NCBI RefSeq assembly: GCF_000208745.1
Contig: NC_030856.1
Location: 416,354 to 480,353, forward strand
Source of the DNA: Theobroma cacao
Lineage: Eukaryota > Streptophyta > Magnoliopsida > Malvales > Malvaceae
Direction of reading: 5' to 3'
Length of the DNA stretch: 64,000 nucleotides
Part shown: positions 1-11,001 of the stretch, piece after piece
How the letters are laid out: each line of letters starts with the position of its first letter
How positions within the stretch are numbered: position 1 is the stretch's first letter
Translations under genes and position numbers: made by a program
Notes under the pieces: model-generated
The model's input: only the letters and a program-made list of their open reading frames with translations
Told to the model about the DNA's origin: nothing
The model's database searches: none

Positions 1-2060
1 AAAACTCTGTTTTTGCTTGTATTTAGAAACAAATTTGCATTGAAACTCTTCCATTGTGCAAGCAACTTTTTAGGGAATGGATTGATTTAGGAGCTAACAA
101 TTTTTTTTTTAAAAAAAAAATCATTCAGATTACATTTTATTTTGTTTACAGTTGTGATTTGGTTGGAATTCTTGTCAATCACTAATTTTATTTTCTTTTT
201 ATTTTTGTATTTAATTATGTGACAATTTAATTAATTAATACCCAAATTAGTGGCCACCAATTGGGTAATTATAAGAAAATTTTCTATTTATAAAGTCTTT
301 TAAAAAATTCCAAAAATATTTTCATAATTTGCAAAACAATTTATGAATAATCAAAATCAAATCAAATTAGATTGAGCTCGAATACTCCAAAAATATTCTA
401 TGTGTACAATACATAGACACTAGTTTTGTAGACATTTGTTAATGGTACAAGAAAAATCAATTTAATTGGAATTGTAATTAGTAAATATTGAATTTGGAAA
501 GGTTTGATTAGGAGATATTTACGGAGATTTTTTCATTAAATAAATTATATATATTATATATATATATAAGGAAAATAAATAAAGGGATGGAATTTGTGAG
601 CATATACATATAGACTAGGTAAGTAGAACCTATAAATTGATAATTTAGAACATACTATTAATTAATTTTATAAAGCTAGTAGCAATAGCATGGTTAAGTT
701 GATAAGGTTCTACCCATGGCTACTTGTTTAAGTAGTTTAGAGAGGGATAAACTCAAATCCCATTCGAGATACCCGAATCAGAATCTCATTAAAATTTAAC
801 TAACTTATATCTTATACGAACTTGATTAAAGATTAACATTTAATATCCGTACCCAATTATTAATATCAAATTAAAATTTGATATTAAAAATTATTATTTA
901 TAATCGAATTTGAGTAATGAAATTATGATCCGTTTTTCGAATCTTATTGAAACCTGTGATAAGTATTAATTTTATTACTCAAATCTTATCCGAACCTTTT
1001 TATAAAATATTCTAATCTTACTTAATCAGGTCGGTCCATTTTCTGAGCCTGAAACAAGAATGTTGGTCCTTTTGTTTCATTATTCCATATTCATTAAAAC
1101 AGACCGAACAGAAACTACTGTGCTTTTGTCTTCAGTTAAGGAAAGGGCAATTAGAGTTTGGGCTTGGATTAAGGCCCAATGGGCTTTATATGGGTTGAAG
1201 GAAAACAGATTATTTATATTTGCAGGCCTTTTAAAATTTTTCTTTTTATTTTTTGGCACTGTCAAATATTTTCTAAAAAAATGATTATTTCCCTGATTAA
1301 TAAGTGTATATATACGGTTAATTTGGTTAAAATTTTTTTTCTTTTTTAACCAAGTTAACAAAATATATTTCAAAATTAATCGGACCAATGGAAAAAATAA
1401 AGTTTCAATTAATTAACATAATTAATTCGTATTAATATTTTCTGTTTATATTATTATATAAACATATATGTTAAATATATTATTATTATAAAATGTTGTA
1501 TCTTATAAATAATTGATATACAAATCGGTTAATTAGTTTCATTGAAAATTTTTTTGAAATTGAAATCAATTGAATTAATCGATTTAAAACGTGTTTTATT
1601 TGAGAGTAAAATACACTGATACTTTCAATTTTTGGTTATAATTACACGGGTTGATTTCGTGCTATTTAGATAAGCACGATTTGATGCTTTCTTATGGAGT
1701 TGAGTGTTCCCCTAGCTTGGGGAGCATTGATTTGGTGCTCCCTTGAGGAGCCAATCTATTGCTCTCCAAGACAGTACGATTTGGTGCTCCTTTGAGAAAA
1801 TCAAGTTGGATATGGTTAGAACTGGTTATGGAATAATCGATCGATGTAAAGAAATGTAGATCGATTAACGTAAGAAAATGTTATCAATCGACCTCATAAT
1901 AATAAAAAAAAACATTTTATATTTAGACCTTAACGTCGTCTTAGCCGAACATTTTTTGAAACTAATAAACTAGTATCAAAAGTTCAAAAAGGACCTTATT
2001 TTTACATTATCCGATTAACTAAATTGACCGAACCAAATATTAGTATGAATTTTTGGGTGT
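1..2060. other. AT-rich intergenic DNA upstream of the CLMP1-like gene
   Basis: No gene can be supported here. The two overlapping ORFs near 1060-1388, one on each strand, are low-complexity and resemble nothing I know. The stretch around 840-1030 is an old dispersed repeat that recurs in diverged form at about 30880-31045. Around 691-760 there is a tRNA-like box A (TGGTTAAGTTG) followed by a box-B-like ACTCAAATCC, suggesting a decayed SINE. Short inverted repeats of the type GGAGCA...TGCTCC occur at 1715-1790. Confidence 0.5.
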
Positions 2061-2387
2061 CTGCCACGTGGTGACAGTTTGATTCAGGTGGATCTCAGGC
2101 CCAGAAAATGCAAGGTTGATAGTAACAACAGTAGTCTAATCTAACGGCTAGGAAGGAACCGATCTGCTAATCTTCTAGCTTCTAGGGTTTCAAGTTTTCA
2201 ACATCCCCAAAACCCCCCAAAAAACCATCATCCTCCATTTCCGTTGTCTCTCTGTCTCTCAATCAAAGGCCTTTGTCCTTCCTTTCTTCCACTCTCAGGC
2301 ACTTGAGCAAGAAAAATCCCATTTTTCCAATTATCCAGAGAAAGCAAGCTCTCAGCTTTGTTAAGTATTTTCTGTAAGTATCNCTTC

Positions 2388-2424
<37 letters not shown>

Positions 2425-2600
2425 CTATAACAGAACCGAAAGTTCTTATTGGCTAGAAACTCAAGTTATAGTTTCAAAGATTTCTGCTTTATATTATATA
2501 ACAATAGGAATAGAATTCTTCAGTCTTTTGTGTGAGGGTTTAGGACTGAGAGAGACAGAGAGGGAGAGGGAAGGGGAAAAGTTTCATTCTTTTGTATTAT
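2061..2600 (+). promoter_or_regulatory. Promoter and leader of the CLMP1-like gene, with a probable 5' UTR intron
   Basis: A palindromic G-box, CCACGTGG, lies at 2064-2071. A telo-box-like TAGGGTTT lies at 2183-2190, followed by CT-rich leader sequence. A consensus donor (GTAAGT) sits at 2374, and the best acceptor before the start codon is the TTCAG ending at 2523, so a leader intron of about 150 nt is likely. This inferred intron begins with an ambiguous base (N at 2383) and a long CT microsatellite. No clear TATA box is seen. The transcription start is not determined. Confidence 0.5.
2391..2420. repeat. (CT)15 microsatellite
   Basis: Perfect CT dinucleotide repeat of about 30 nt inside the inferred leader intron of the CLMP1-like gene. 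The ambiguous base at 2383 lies just before it, which suggests a sequencing or assembly difficulty. Confidence 0.95.
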
Positions 2601-4916
2601 ATGGGGAAATCAGGAGGTAGAAGAAAGAAGGGTAGTTCAAACCAGGTTTCAGTTGATAATAATTCCACTAATACAACTAGTTCACATGTCAACGGTGGTG
2701 TTGATTTAGACTCTTCAATATTTTTGAAGAGAGCCCATGAGCTCAAAGAAGAAGGCAATAATAAGTTTCAGAATAAGGACTACGTGGCTGCTCTTCAACA
2801 CTATGATAATGCTCTTAGGCTTATCCCCAAAACTCACCCTGACCGAGCTGTCTTTCACAGCAATAGAGCTGCTTGTTTGATGCAAATGAAACCTATTGAT
2901 TATGACACTGTCATTGCTGAGTGTACTATGGCTCTTCAGGTTCAGCCTTGCTTTGTTCGAGCTCTTCTTAGGAGGGCTCGGGCTTTTGAGGCCATAGGTA
3001 AGTATGAAATGGCTATGCAGGATGTGCAGCTCTTGTTGGGGGATGACCCCAATCACAAGGATGCTTTGGAGATTGTCAGGAGACTGAGGACTGCATTGGG
3101 TCCTCGCCAGGAGGCTCAGCAAGACCTCCAGAGCCGCCCTTCCCCAGCTGCACTCGGGGCTTCTGCTGTTCGTGGTGCCCCAATTGCTGGCCTTGGGCCT
3201 TGTTTACCTGCTCGCCCGGTGCCTAAGAAGACAGCAGCATCACCTCCTGGAGGATCAGTTGTATCACCAATTAATAAGCTGGAGAAGCACCAAATCAATT
3301 TAGCAACTGAAAATGGTCCTGAAAATAAGGCCCGGTTGCCAAAACTTGTGCTGAAGCCCTCGGGTGGTTCTTTGAAAGCAACCGATAATATCAATAAGGA
3401 TGGCCAGAGAGAACAGTCTTTTTCTGCTTCTGTCCATGGGCAGGTCCCAGAGGAGGCAGTTCAACGGAGGCCATTGAAACTTGTTTACGATCATGACATA
3501 AGGCTTTCCCAAATGCCAGTTAATTGCAGATTCAAAGTGTTAAGAGAGATTGTCAGCAAACGTTTTCCTTCATCTAAGTCAGTTTTGATCAAATATAAGG
3601 ATAATGATGGAGATTTGGTAACTATTACCTGTACGGCAGAACTCAGATTGGCAGAGTCTTCCATTGAAGCTCTTCTTCCAAAAGAGCCGGAAGCAGATAA
3701 AATCAGTGGATTTGGGATGTTGAGATTGCACATTGTTGAGGTAAGTCCAGAGCAGGAGCCACCATTACCAGAAGAAGACGAGGAGAAGCCTTTGGAGAGT
3801 GAGGAAGCCAAGGCAGATGAAAGTGGGTCTCACTCATCTCTTGGTGAATCTGTGTCCGAAGGTGTTGATACTGATATTGAAAAGGCAGAGAAAGAAGCTT
3901 CAAACGAAAAAGCAGGGGCTTCAGAAGATCCAGAGTGCAAGGAAGTGGAGATGGATGATTGGCTGTTTGAGTTTGCTCAGCTTTTCCGCACCCATGTGGG
4001 TATTGACCCTGACGCTCATATTGACTTGCATGAGCTTGGGATGGAGCTATGTTCAGAGGCTCTTGAGGAGACGGTTACAAGTGAGGAAGCTCAAATCCTC
4101 TTTGACAAAGCTGCTGCCAAGTTCCAGGAGGTGGCTGCATTGGCATTTTTTAATTGGGGAAATGTTCATATGTGTGCTGCAAGGAAACGGATTCCCTTAG
4201 ATGAGTCTACCGGGAAGGAGGTTGTGTCAGCACAACTTCAAGTGGCTTATGACTGGGTTAGGGAAAAGTATTCTTTGGCCAGAGAGAAGTATGCGGAAGC
4301 ACTCTTAATCAAGCCGGACTTTTATGAGGGGCTGCTGGCACTGGGACAGCAGCAATTTGAAATGGCCAAACTTAATTGGTCTTTTGCACTTGCAAAGAAA
4401 ATAGATCTCTCAAGCTGGGATCCTGCAGAGACACTTCAACTTTTTGACAGTGCAGAGGAGAAGATGAAATCTGCCACTAAAATGTGGGAGAAGCTGGAGG
4501 AGCAGAGAGTAAATGAGTTGAAAGATCCAAATTCAAGCAAGAAGGAGGAATTGTTGAAGAGGAGGAAGAAACCTGGAAGTGGTGCTGAAAGTGAGCTCTC
4601 AGGAACTGGTAGTCAGGGTGAGCTTTCAGCTGAGGAAGCAGCTGAACAAGCAGCTGTGATGAGATCACAAATACATCTTTTCTGGGGCAACATGCTCTTT
4701 GAACGATCCCAAGTTGAATGCAAATTAGGAATGGATGGTTGGAAAAAAAATCTAGATACTGCTGCTGAGCGCTTTAAGCTTGCTGGAGCTTCTGAAACTG
4801 ACATATCTACGGTTTTGAAGAACCATTGCTCGAATGGAGATGCTGTGGAAGGTGATGAAAAGAAAGTTGTTGGTGAAGCAGAGAGCAGTGAGGTCAAACA
4901 AACGTCTGACAAGTGA
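2601..4916 (+). CDS. CLMP1: CLMP1/PHOX-type TPR-PB1 domain protein (771 aa, single exon)
   Basis: This is the octicosapeptide/Phox/Bem1p (PB1) plus TPR family. It closely resembles what I remember of Arabidopsis CLMP1 (At1g62390), needed for separation and even distribution of chloroplasts. The ATG at 2601 (MGKSGGRRKKG) is chosen because family members begin the same way; the codon at 2592 is only TTG. An N-terminal TPR block spans about residues 38-163 (ELKEEGN, HSNRAACLMQMKP). The PB1 domain spans about 287-380 and has the acidic KYKDNDGDLV loop. An acidic, Glu-rich linker runs from about 385 to 450. A second TPR-like helical block follows at about 455-650 (FFNWGNVHMCAARKR), then a Lys/Glu-rich tail. 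A leader intron is probable. The reading frame is intact and of family length. Chloroplast-envelope association is known for the family, not visible in this sequence. Confidence 0.97.
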   Translation: MGKSGGRRKKGSSNQVSVDNNSTNTTSSHVNGGVDLDSSIFLKRAHELKEEGNNKFQNKDYVAALQHYDNALRLIPKTHPDRAVFHSNRAACLMQMKPIDYDTVIAECTMALQVQPCFVRALLRRARAFEAIGKYEMAMQDVQLLLGDDPNHKDALEIVRRLRTALGPRQEAQQDLQSRPSPAALGASAVRGAPIAGLGPCLPARPVPKKTAASPPGGSVVSPINKLEKHQINLATENGPENKARLPKLVLKPSGGSLKATDNINKDGQREQSFSASVHGQVPEEAVQRRPLKLVYDHDIRLSQMPVNCRFKVLREIVSKRFPSSKSVLIKYKDNDGDLVTITCTAELRLAESSIEALLPKEPEADKISGFGMLRLHIVEVSPEQEPPLPEEDEEKPLESEEAKADESGSHSSLGESVSEGVDTDIEKAEKEASNEKAGASEDPECKEVEMDDWLFEFAQLFRTHVGIDPDAHIDLHELGMELCSEALEETVTSEEAQILFDKAAAKFQEVAALAFFNWGNVHMCAARKRIPLDESTGKEVVSAQLQVAYDWVREKYSLAREKYAEALLIKPDFYEGLLALGQQQFEMAKLNWSFALAKKIDLSSWDPAETLQLFDSAEEKMKSATKMWEKLEEQRVNELKDPNSSKKEELLKRRKKPGSGAESELSGTGSQGELSAEEAAEQAAVMRSQIHLFWGNMLFERSQVECKLGMDGWKKNLDTAAERFKLAGASETDISTVLKNHCSNGDAVEGDEKKVVGEAESSEVKQTSDK

Positions 4917-6925
4917 TATAGAGTTGATGTTTCCTGTCACTTTGATGGCTTTAGTGAGTTAGCCTTCTACAATCCTGAGTATGAGCTGCAAAATGGAAGT
5001 GCTTGTTTACCTCAGCTGCAGGAAGGGAGTGTCGAGATTTTTTCCTTGCAAATGAAAATTTGGGGCCCATTATTGATGAGTGGTGTACTTGAAAGATTTT
5101 GGGTTTTAAGGTTTCTGTTTTAACGTTTAAAGGGACCTTTCTTCTTTTTTGTCATAAGATTGTTGGCAATGCCAATGAGTTTTTCAATAAGCAACTTTAT
5201 GTGATCTAATTTAAATCCCACATGAGTTTTACTTGATGAACAGACGCGACATATGTTGATATTTTGTACTTCATGTACCTAATATAACGTTGATGTATGG
5301 GCCTGATGAAATCTTTTGGTCTCTGCATTCCACATTGAGATTCATGTCATGATGGGCTTCTGAGCCTTAGACTGATTCAACATAAAAGAGGAGGAGGCAA
5401 AAAAAGATGCTAATAATATTCCCTCCATATTCCCAGTTACGCAAACTTATTCTCGCTCAAATTCCTTTCACTCTCTCTCTCTCTCACCCTGTCTCTCCAT
5501 ATTCTGAGGTTCTCAGTTATGATAGCTAGAATATTCGATTGTCAACCAGCAAGTAGATATACACGTACTGTTGAAGGTGAAACTTTACTGTCCTTCCAAT
5601 AGAAGCTTGATTTCTGCTTTTGAAGAGCAAACTCTTCTGCATCTTCATTATGCTGACATCTCTGAGTTGGTTTGTTAGTTATTTATCTATTTGGTATTGA
5701 CTTGTGGATGTGGTACTTCTGTTTCTTGTATCTTTACAATTGCTGTTTTTAATGCAACCTCATTGCTGTCAGCTTCAGCTCTGTTACCCCTTTTCTTAGT
5801 TGAAGCGGGTATGGACTTTGAAGGTTTAGGTCGAGGTCTTATTGCCTTCTATGACAGTGAAGGATGGTTACATTCATCAAGCTGGTATGTATGTAATGAT
5901 GTAGGAAAGATAGAAACAACCTCACGATAGTGATTCCTTAGCAAGTGGGGTGACTTCAATTCACATGTCAGAGACATTTTCTTTATCCGTCTGCCATCTG
6001 CCATCTGCTGATGATCATGGCTACAAACTTTTTTCAGAAACAGAACCCATCTTGCATGTTTTGCTACGATTGGAACCTCTGTCCTGGACCCAGTTTTTAA
6101 GGCTGGGAGGTGAACCGCTAGACCACATGGCCAGGTTTTCCATTTGATTCGGGTGTTTGCACCTTTCCTTATCCTCCATTTACTTTGTCATTTATGACAA
6201 CATGGTGGCTTTTTCTTTTGACTTGGTGACAGTTTATTTACAAAAAAAAATTAAGGTTATTGAGTTGGTTAGTCTTAGTCTTGTTTAGGCCAAAATCCAC
6301 TAAAGAGTATGTGAGTTTATTGTGTCAATGACTTCTCAATGTGGAGGCCGGAAAGTCATGGCTGCATTCATTGCGAAGTGGTCATGCTGTGTACTGACAT
6401 GCTTTGTCTGCCTCTTTTTTTCTTCAGCTGTTACATAGTTTAGTTAGTGCTTGATTAGATAGTCAAGAGTGAATCTTGAAAGCAGCACTCGAGAAAATAG
6501 AAACCAATGGTTAAGTTTCAACCTCCATTGCTGACTTATTAGCATTTGCAATCAAAGCAGACAGACCCTGTATTCATATCCTTGGATAAAAGATGTTTTC
6601 AGATAGATTTGAGTGTTTTTTGTGATGATTTATCTCGTGTATAACAGAACTGATTAAGTAAAATCCTTCTCAAAATCTAAATCGCAGTATAAATCAATCA
6701 ATTTTCAAGTTTCAACCAAATCATATTGTATTCCTGAATTTCTGTTAACAAGGATAGTATGTTCATGTCAAAGGAAACCAATACCTATGTACATGGAGAC
6801 ATGAATTCCATCTGAACAAAAGAATCATCTTTACAGAAACCCTGCACTCTAAAATCTTCATGGGGTGCTATAAATACCACTGACTTAAAACATACTTCCT
6901 TTGTTCTTTACACAATGGTGGAATC
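4917..6925. other. Convergent intergenic region between the CLMP1-like and BTB genes
   Basis: It contains the 3' UTRs of the two convergent genes. Candidate ORFs at 5691-5930 and 5950-6147 start at non-ATG codons or lack any recognisable motif, and I do not call them. The part at 5450-5650 is CT-rich and could be transcribed leader sequence of a non-coding RNA, but nothing proves it. Confidence 0.5.
6045..6140 (-). repeat. tRNA-like sequence, possible SINE head or tRNA relic
   Basis: On the minus strand TGGTCTAGCGG (6115-6125) fits the RNA polymerase III box A consensus. GGTTCCAATC (6068-6077), some 40 nt downstream, resembles box B with one mismatch. No convincing cloverleaf could be folded by eye, so a decayed tRNA-derived SINE or tRNA pseudogene is more likely than a working tRNA. 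Confidence 0.3.
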
Positions 6926-8771
6926 TTAGAATCCTTTCCAGGTGTTTAGAACTTCATGAAAGACATCAGCTATCAGCTCCCTGTCTGCACATTGCAGGAA
7001 AGCATTAAAATCATCTCGAATATCATATATTTTACCAAACCTCACAAGATATCTCATGCAACTGGACTTCAGTTTTGGCAGCTGATACAAAGCTGCATTT
7101 TGGAGCCTTTCAAGAACATTCTTTGTATCAATATCTTCCAGGAGACTCTCGTGGCATGCTTCTTTCAAGTCCGCGATATCATACTTATCAGCTGCCCGGA
7201 GAAGTGCCAGTCGGTGAGTCAGAAATTCTTCATGTTTGATGTTTCCGTAAATGTAACTGAGGAAAGCCTGACAAGCTTCAATGGACATGTCAGAGATGTT
7301 TATGGTTGACAGTTCTTTCTCTTTCAGGTTATGTGAAAACATGCTGCGGAAAACAGGTGATCTTGCAGCAAGAACTGCACGATGGGTTCCAATGCTTCCA
7401 TCAGAAGCATTGATGATGATGTCTGTGTGGATGCCTTCTGTTAACATTCGACCAAGGCATGCAAGAGCTGTTGCATTTGATTGCTTTTCTGTGAACCCTT
7501 CAGCCCATATGGAGCAAGGTTCCCCACCCTGTCAATGAACAGCAAAACCATACTTGTTAATTCAGGTATGATGCTAAACAACACTCTTTTGGATCACTAG
7601 ATTTCACTCTCATCAGCATTAGTTTCCACAAGAGACCTTGATCAGCGGTGTTAAATTCATGATTTGAAACATCAGGATGAGAGCTTACGTTTGGAGATGC
7701 AGTCTTCAGATCAAGAAACTCAACGTCAATAATGAATTTCCCTGTTAAAGGAACCTCAATCTGCCAGACGAAATCGTCATTGATCTTCAGCTGTTTGTCT
7801 GTTATTTCTGTAAAACAGAGAATCAGATCAAAGTTAATTGTCTTAGCTTAGAGGACATGACTTTCCAGCAGCTTCAGAAACCAAAATCGATCAGAAAAAG
7901 CTTTCAAAAACATGTGAGTTCTTCCATATTCATCAACATATATGCCTTTTGCCATCAAAATATGAACTGGTGGATCAAAATAAATGATCAGGTTGCAGAA
8001 GCGGCATCTACCTGGATGAGTGAAAGCCCTCCGATCCCCTGTAGAGCAGACAACGCGGATGATGAAGGATGCAATTGGAGGATTTTCTCTTGTTAGATTT
8101 GATATCTCCGGGTACAATTTAACAGACAAAACCCTGTTCCTCTCGACCAACAAATGCCTTGAATCCAGATAAAAGAAGCAAGAAGAGATAAGAATGAGGT
8201 TCCATTACCCTCATAACTAAGGCCATAAAAAACTTGCAATACTACAAAAAAAAAAAAAAAAAAAAACACCTGCTTTTTCAGCTACCAAACAAAACATCAA
8301 ACTTTCACTCAAACCTTAAACGTTTTCAACAGATTAGTTTCACCAATGTGCACCCAGGATTTTGTCAGGGACATAAACCAGGGTCAAAATGATCAACAAA
8401 GAACATGCTTGCTAAAATTTAGAATTCATCAATATTCTTTCATGATGAACAACAACAAATTCTAGAAACTCAGAAAAACAGAAACAAACCAAAGGATAAG
8501 CCTAAAAGGGTTATCTAAATGCAGGGGCTTGTATCCAAATTTCCAGGGACAAGAAGCCAAACTAATGCATGATCAAAGCATCATAGTTTTGTTTTTTGAA
8601 TCTTTGTAAACAGATGGAGAGAAAGAAGGAAGCTAAAGATAAACAATCAGACCAATTCCACTTGCCGATCTTGAAAGGATCGGATTTGCGGTAATTGCAG
8701 GAAGCAAAATTGTCTATCCTCCATTGAGCAAGGCGAGCAGTGGTTTCGACTCTATAAGCAGACTCGCTCAT
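6926..8771 (-). CDS. MATH-like/BTB-POZ domain protein (328 aa, 4 exons)
   Basis: Exons by splice consensus and phase: 8653-8771, 8012-8157, 7689-7807 and 6926-7528. They total 987 nt in one continuous frame. The ATG at 8771 is used because only a TTG lies further upstream in that frame. The N-terminal half (RLAQWRIDNF, then SDPFKIGKWNW and FIIDVEFLDL) is the MATH/TRAF-like part. The BTB/POZ domain begins near residue 160 (HTDIIINASDGSIGTHRAVL, then FLSYIYGN) and is followed by a BACK-like helical tail ending in TWKGF. BTB proteins of this kind act as substrate adaptors for CUL3 ubiquitin ligases. From memory it is closer to Arabidopsis At1g55760 than to its paralogue At1g21780, in both sequence and length. 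Confidence 0.95.
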
Positions 8772-10059
8772 CCTAGACAAAGCAAAGGCCGCAGTGATCT
8801 CATGGATGCAATCAAATATCCCCTCGAAGAAATACTCCCCGGACTTTCCCAGGTTTACTGTTACAATATCGTTCTCTCCACATAAATATTTGAATTAAAC
8901 AAAAATGAAAACAACCCAGTTCTCTCTTCTGTCTGTAAAACACTGCTGTGTGTTGCCTGGAAAAGATTACAGACAGGAGAGAACTGTTGCAGTTTATGTC
9001 AAAGTTTGAAGGGTTGTTGCTGTTTTTTCCTTTCCTTTGTTCCTACAAAATGTTGGTGTTACTTTACGCCAGTGATAGTGAAGTATGATCGTATCTGCAG
9101 GGGAAGAGAGAGAGAGAGAGAGAGAGAGTTTGAGGAAGATTTGGTGAAATGTTGGTTGGATTTTGCACTGAAATTCAGGTGGAAGGGGCGCGTGGGGGTT
9201 ATTTATTGGCTTGGTCGGGTCTTTGGATGGTTTCTCATTATGGGATCTCTAAGGAAACTACTATTTCATTAGGGGCGGGTTGGGTTTGTTTCTGGAGGAA
9301 TTAGTTTTGGTGCTTTGAAGCAAAGAATCTAATACTTTCTTTCATTTGTTTGCTGTCAGCTGCAATCCATTCTCATTCTATTTCCTCTTTCACACTCATT
9401 TCTAGGCCATCCATGGATTTGCGTGCACCCAATTCAACTCCCATTCATAGGGTCAGTTTCATGCATTCTTCCCTCGGTTTCTCCTTTGTTTTATGTCAAT
9501 AAAACCCAATAAAAGAACTGAAAATTCTTAAAAATGACAGAACAGTGTTAGCAAGCTTTCATTGCAGTTTAAGAATGGCTTTTGCTTGGGGGGGGGGTTT
9601 GAAGATAAAGACATAGTCCTTTTTAAGTTAAATCATGAATGGTAATCAAGCCATCTGCCTATGCCCAAATTAAGAAGGGAGGGAGGTCGGGAAGAAAAGA
9701 AAAGGACAAGTAAACTATTAATGCCTTTAGCACACCAAAGATTCTTATGTGTAAGCATCAAATTGCAGATGAGGTCACTCACCTTATCTTTCAAGATTTT
9801 GTCCATTAATCATAAAGAGTAGCCAAGATCAAGTCCCCATCAGCTTAAGTAAGATTACCACAAAGTTAATTAGCTTAACATGATATATTCATATCAATAT
9901 GAATATGGAAAAACAATCACCAATGAATAAAAACCATGCACATCGATTATAAACTTAATATTACATGAAGAAGTACATGCTTTCAAGCAATGGGGTATTA
10001 GATTTGTAATCAATTGAACAAACAAGCACGAGGAGAAGGCAAGTGGGTAATTTTTTATA
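8772..10059. other. Upstream region of the BTB gene and intergenic DNA
   Basis: The leader and promoter of the BTB gene lie at about 8772-9000. A GA microsatellite is at 9106-9128 and a run of nine G residues near 9590. The ORF at 9006-9272 reads through the GA repeat and has no recognisable motif. Nothing else is supported. Confidence 0.45.
9104..9128. repeat. (GA)n microsatellite
   Basis: GA dinucleotide repeat of roughly 24 nt, upstream of the divergently placed BTB gene. GA tracts of this kind are common in plant 5' flanks. Confidence 0.9.
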
Positions 10060-10991
10060 GGTCAAAATATTTAGGAAGTTTCCATATTCATGTATTTTGT
10101 TCAATTTAATCCCTGTATTAAAAATCGTAATATTTTAATTTTTTAATTTTGAGAATTACTTCAATTTAGTTTTTCTCTTTAACAGCATCTAATTTTGCTG
10201 TTAAAATGATGACATCAATAGTGATATTAGTCTGACATGGCAATGCCACGTGACACTACTATGATGATATGACAATGCCACGTGGCGTTGATATATGGAC
10301 ATGTTAGTGTCTAAGTGGCAAATTAAAAAATTTTTTAAATTTTTTTTTTGTGCCATGGGTTAAATTGAACAAACATATATAGTACAGGAACTAAATTGAA
10401 CAAAATTGAAATGTTGAGGGATTAAATTAAAAAAATTTTAAAAATATAAATATTTAAGTATATGATTAATAAGTCAAATATTTAAGTATAAAAATTTTAT
10501 GATGTTAAAAAATATATATATAAACTTTTCTTGCTTGATTATTTGATTCTCGAATATATAAATTAATTTATTATTTTAATAAAAATTAAGTTTGAATTCT
10601 CCTTTTATAAAACAATTTCAAAAAAAATTTTATACCAAAAATTAAATTTAGATGAATAATTTATATTGTGTTAGAATAAAATAAAATAAAATTTTTTTTT
10701 TAAAAAATTTTTGATTTGTCACATAGTATTGACATTTTAACATATCAATACTATGTTAACATTGTCATGTCATCATAATAGTATCATATGTCATGTCACG
10801 TCATCATGTAAACGTCACGTCATCAAAATATATCATGTCAACATTAATATCATTACTAACGTTATTTTGTAATTGTAAAATTAAATACGTTAAAAAAAAT
10901 TAAATTAAAAAATTAAAAAATTATGATTTTTAATATAAAAATTAAATTTATTAAAATGCATGGGTATAGAAAATTTTCAAGTATTTTGATC
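10060..10991. mobile_element. Non-autonomous Mutator-like element with long TIRs (932 bp)
   Basis: The flanks carry a perfect 10-bp direct repeat, ATTTTTTATA, at 10050-10059 and 10992-11001. The element starts GGTCAAAATATTTAGG. Its right end, read in reverse complement, starts GATCAAAATACTTGAA. The similarity of the two ends continues inward for roughly 200 bp, including ATTAAAAATC(G/A)TAAT and TTTTTTAATTTT. There is no coding capacity. A 9-10 bp target duplication with long imperfect inverted repeats is typical of Mutator-like (MULE) MITEs. The interior has repeated CATGTCAC/CATCAT blocks. Confidence 0.75.
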
Positions 10992-11001
10992 ATTTTTTAT
11001 A

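Noticed and set aside
1060..1388. Overlapping ORFs of 74 and 102 codons on both strands
   Set aside because: Low complexity, no family motif, and no splice or promoter context.
3491..3903. Long antisense ORFs inside the CLMP1-like gene
   Set aside because: Shadows of a strongly conserved sense frame; the codon bias of the sense strand explains them.
6045..6140. A working tRNA gene on the minus strand
   Set aside because: Box A fits but box B has a mismatch and no cloverleaf with paired acceptor ends could be drawn, so only a relic is listed.
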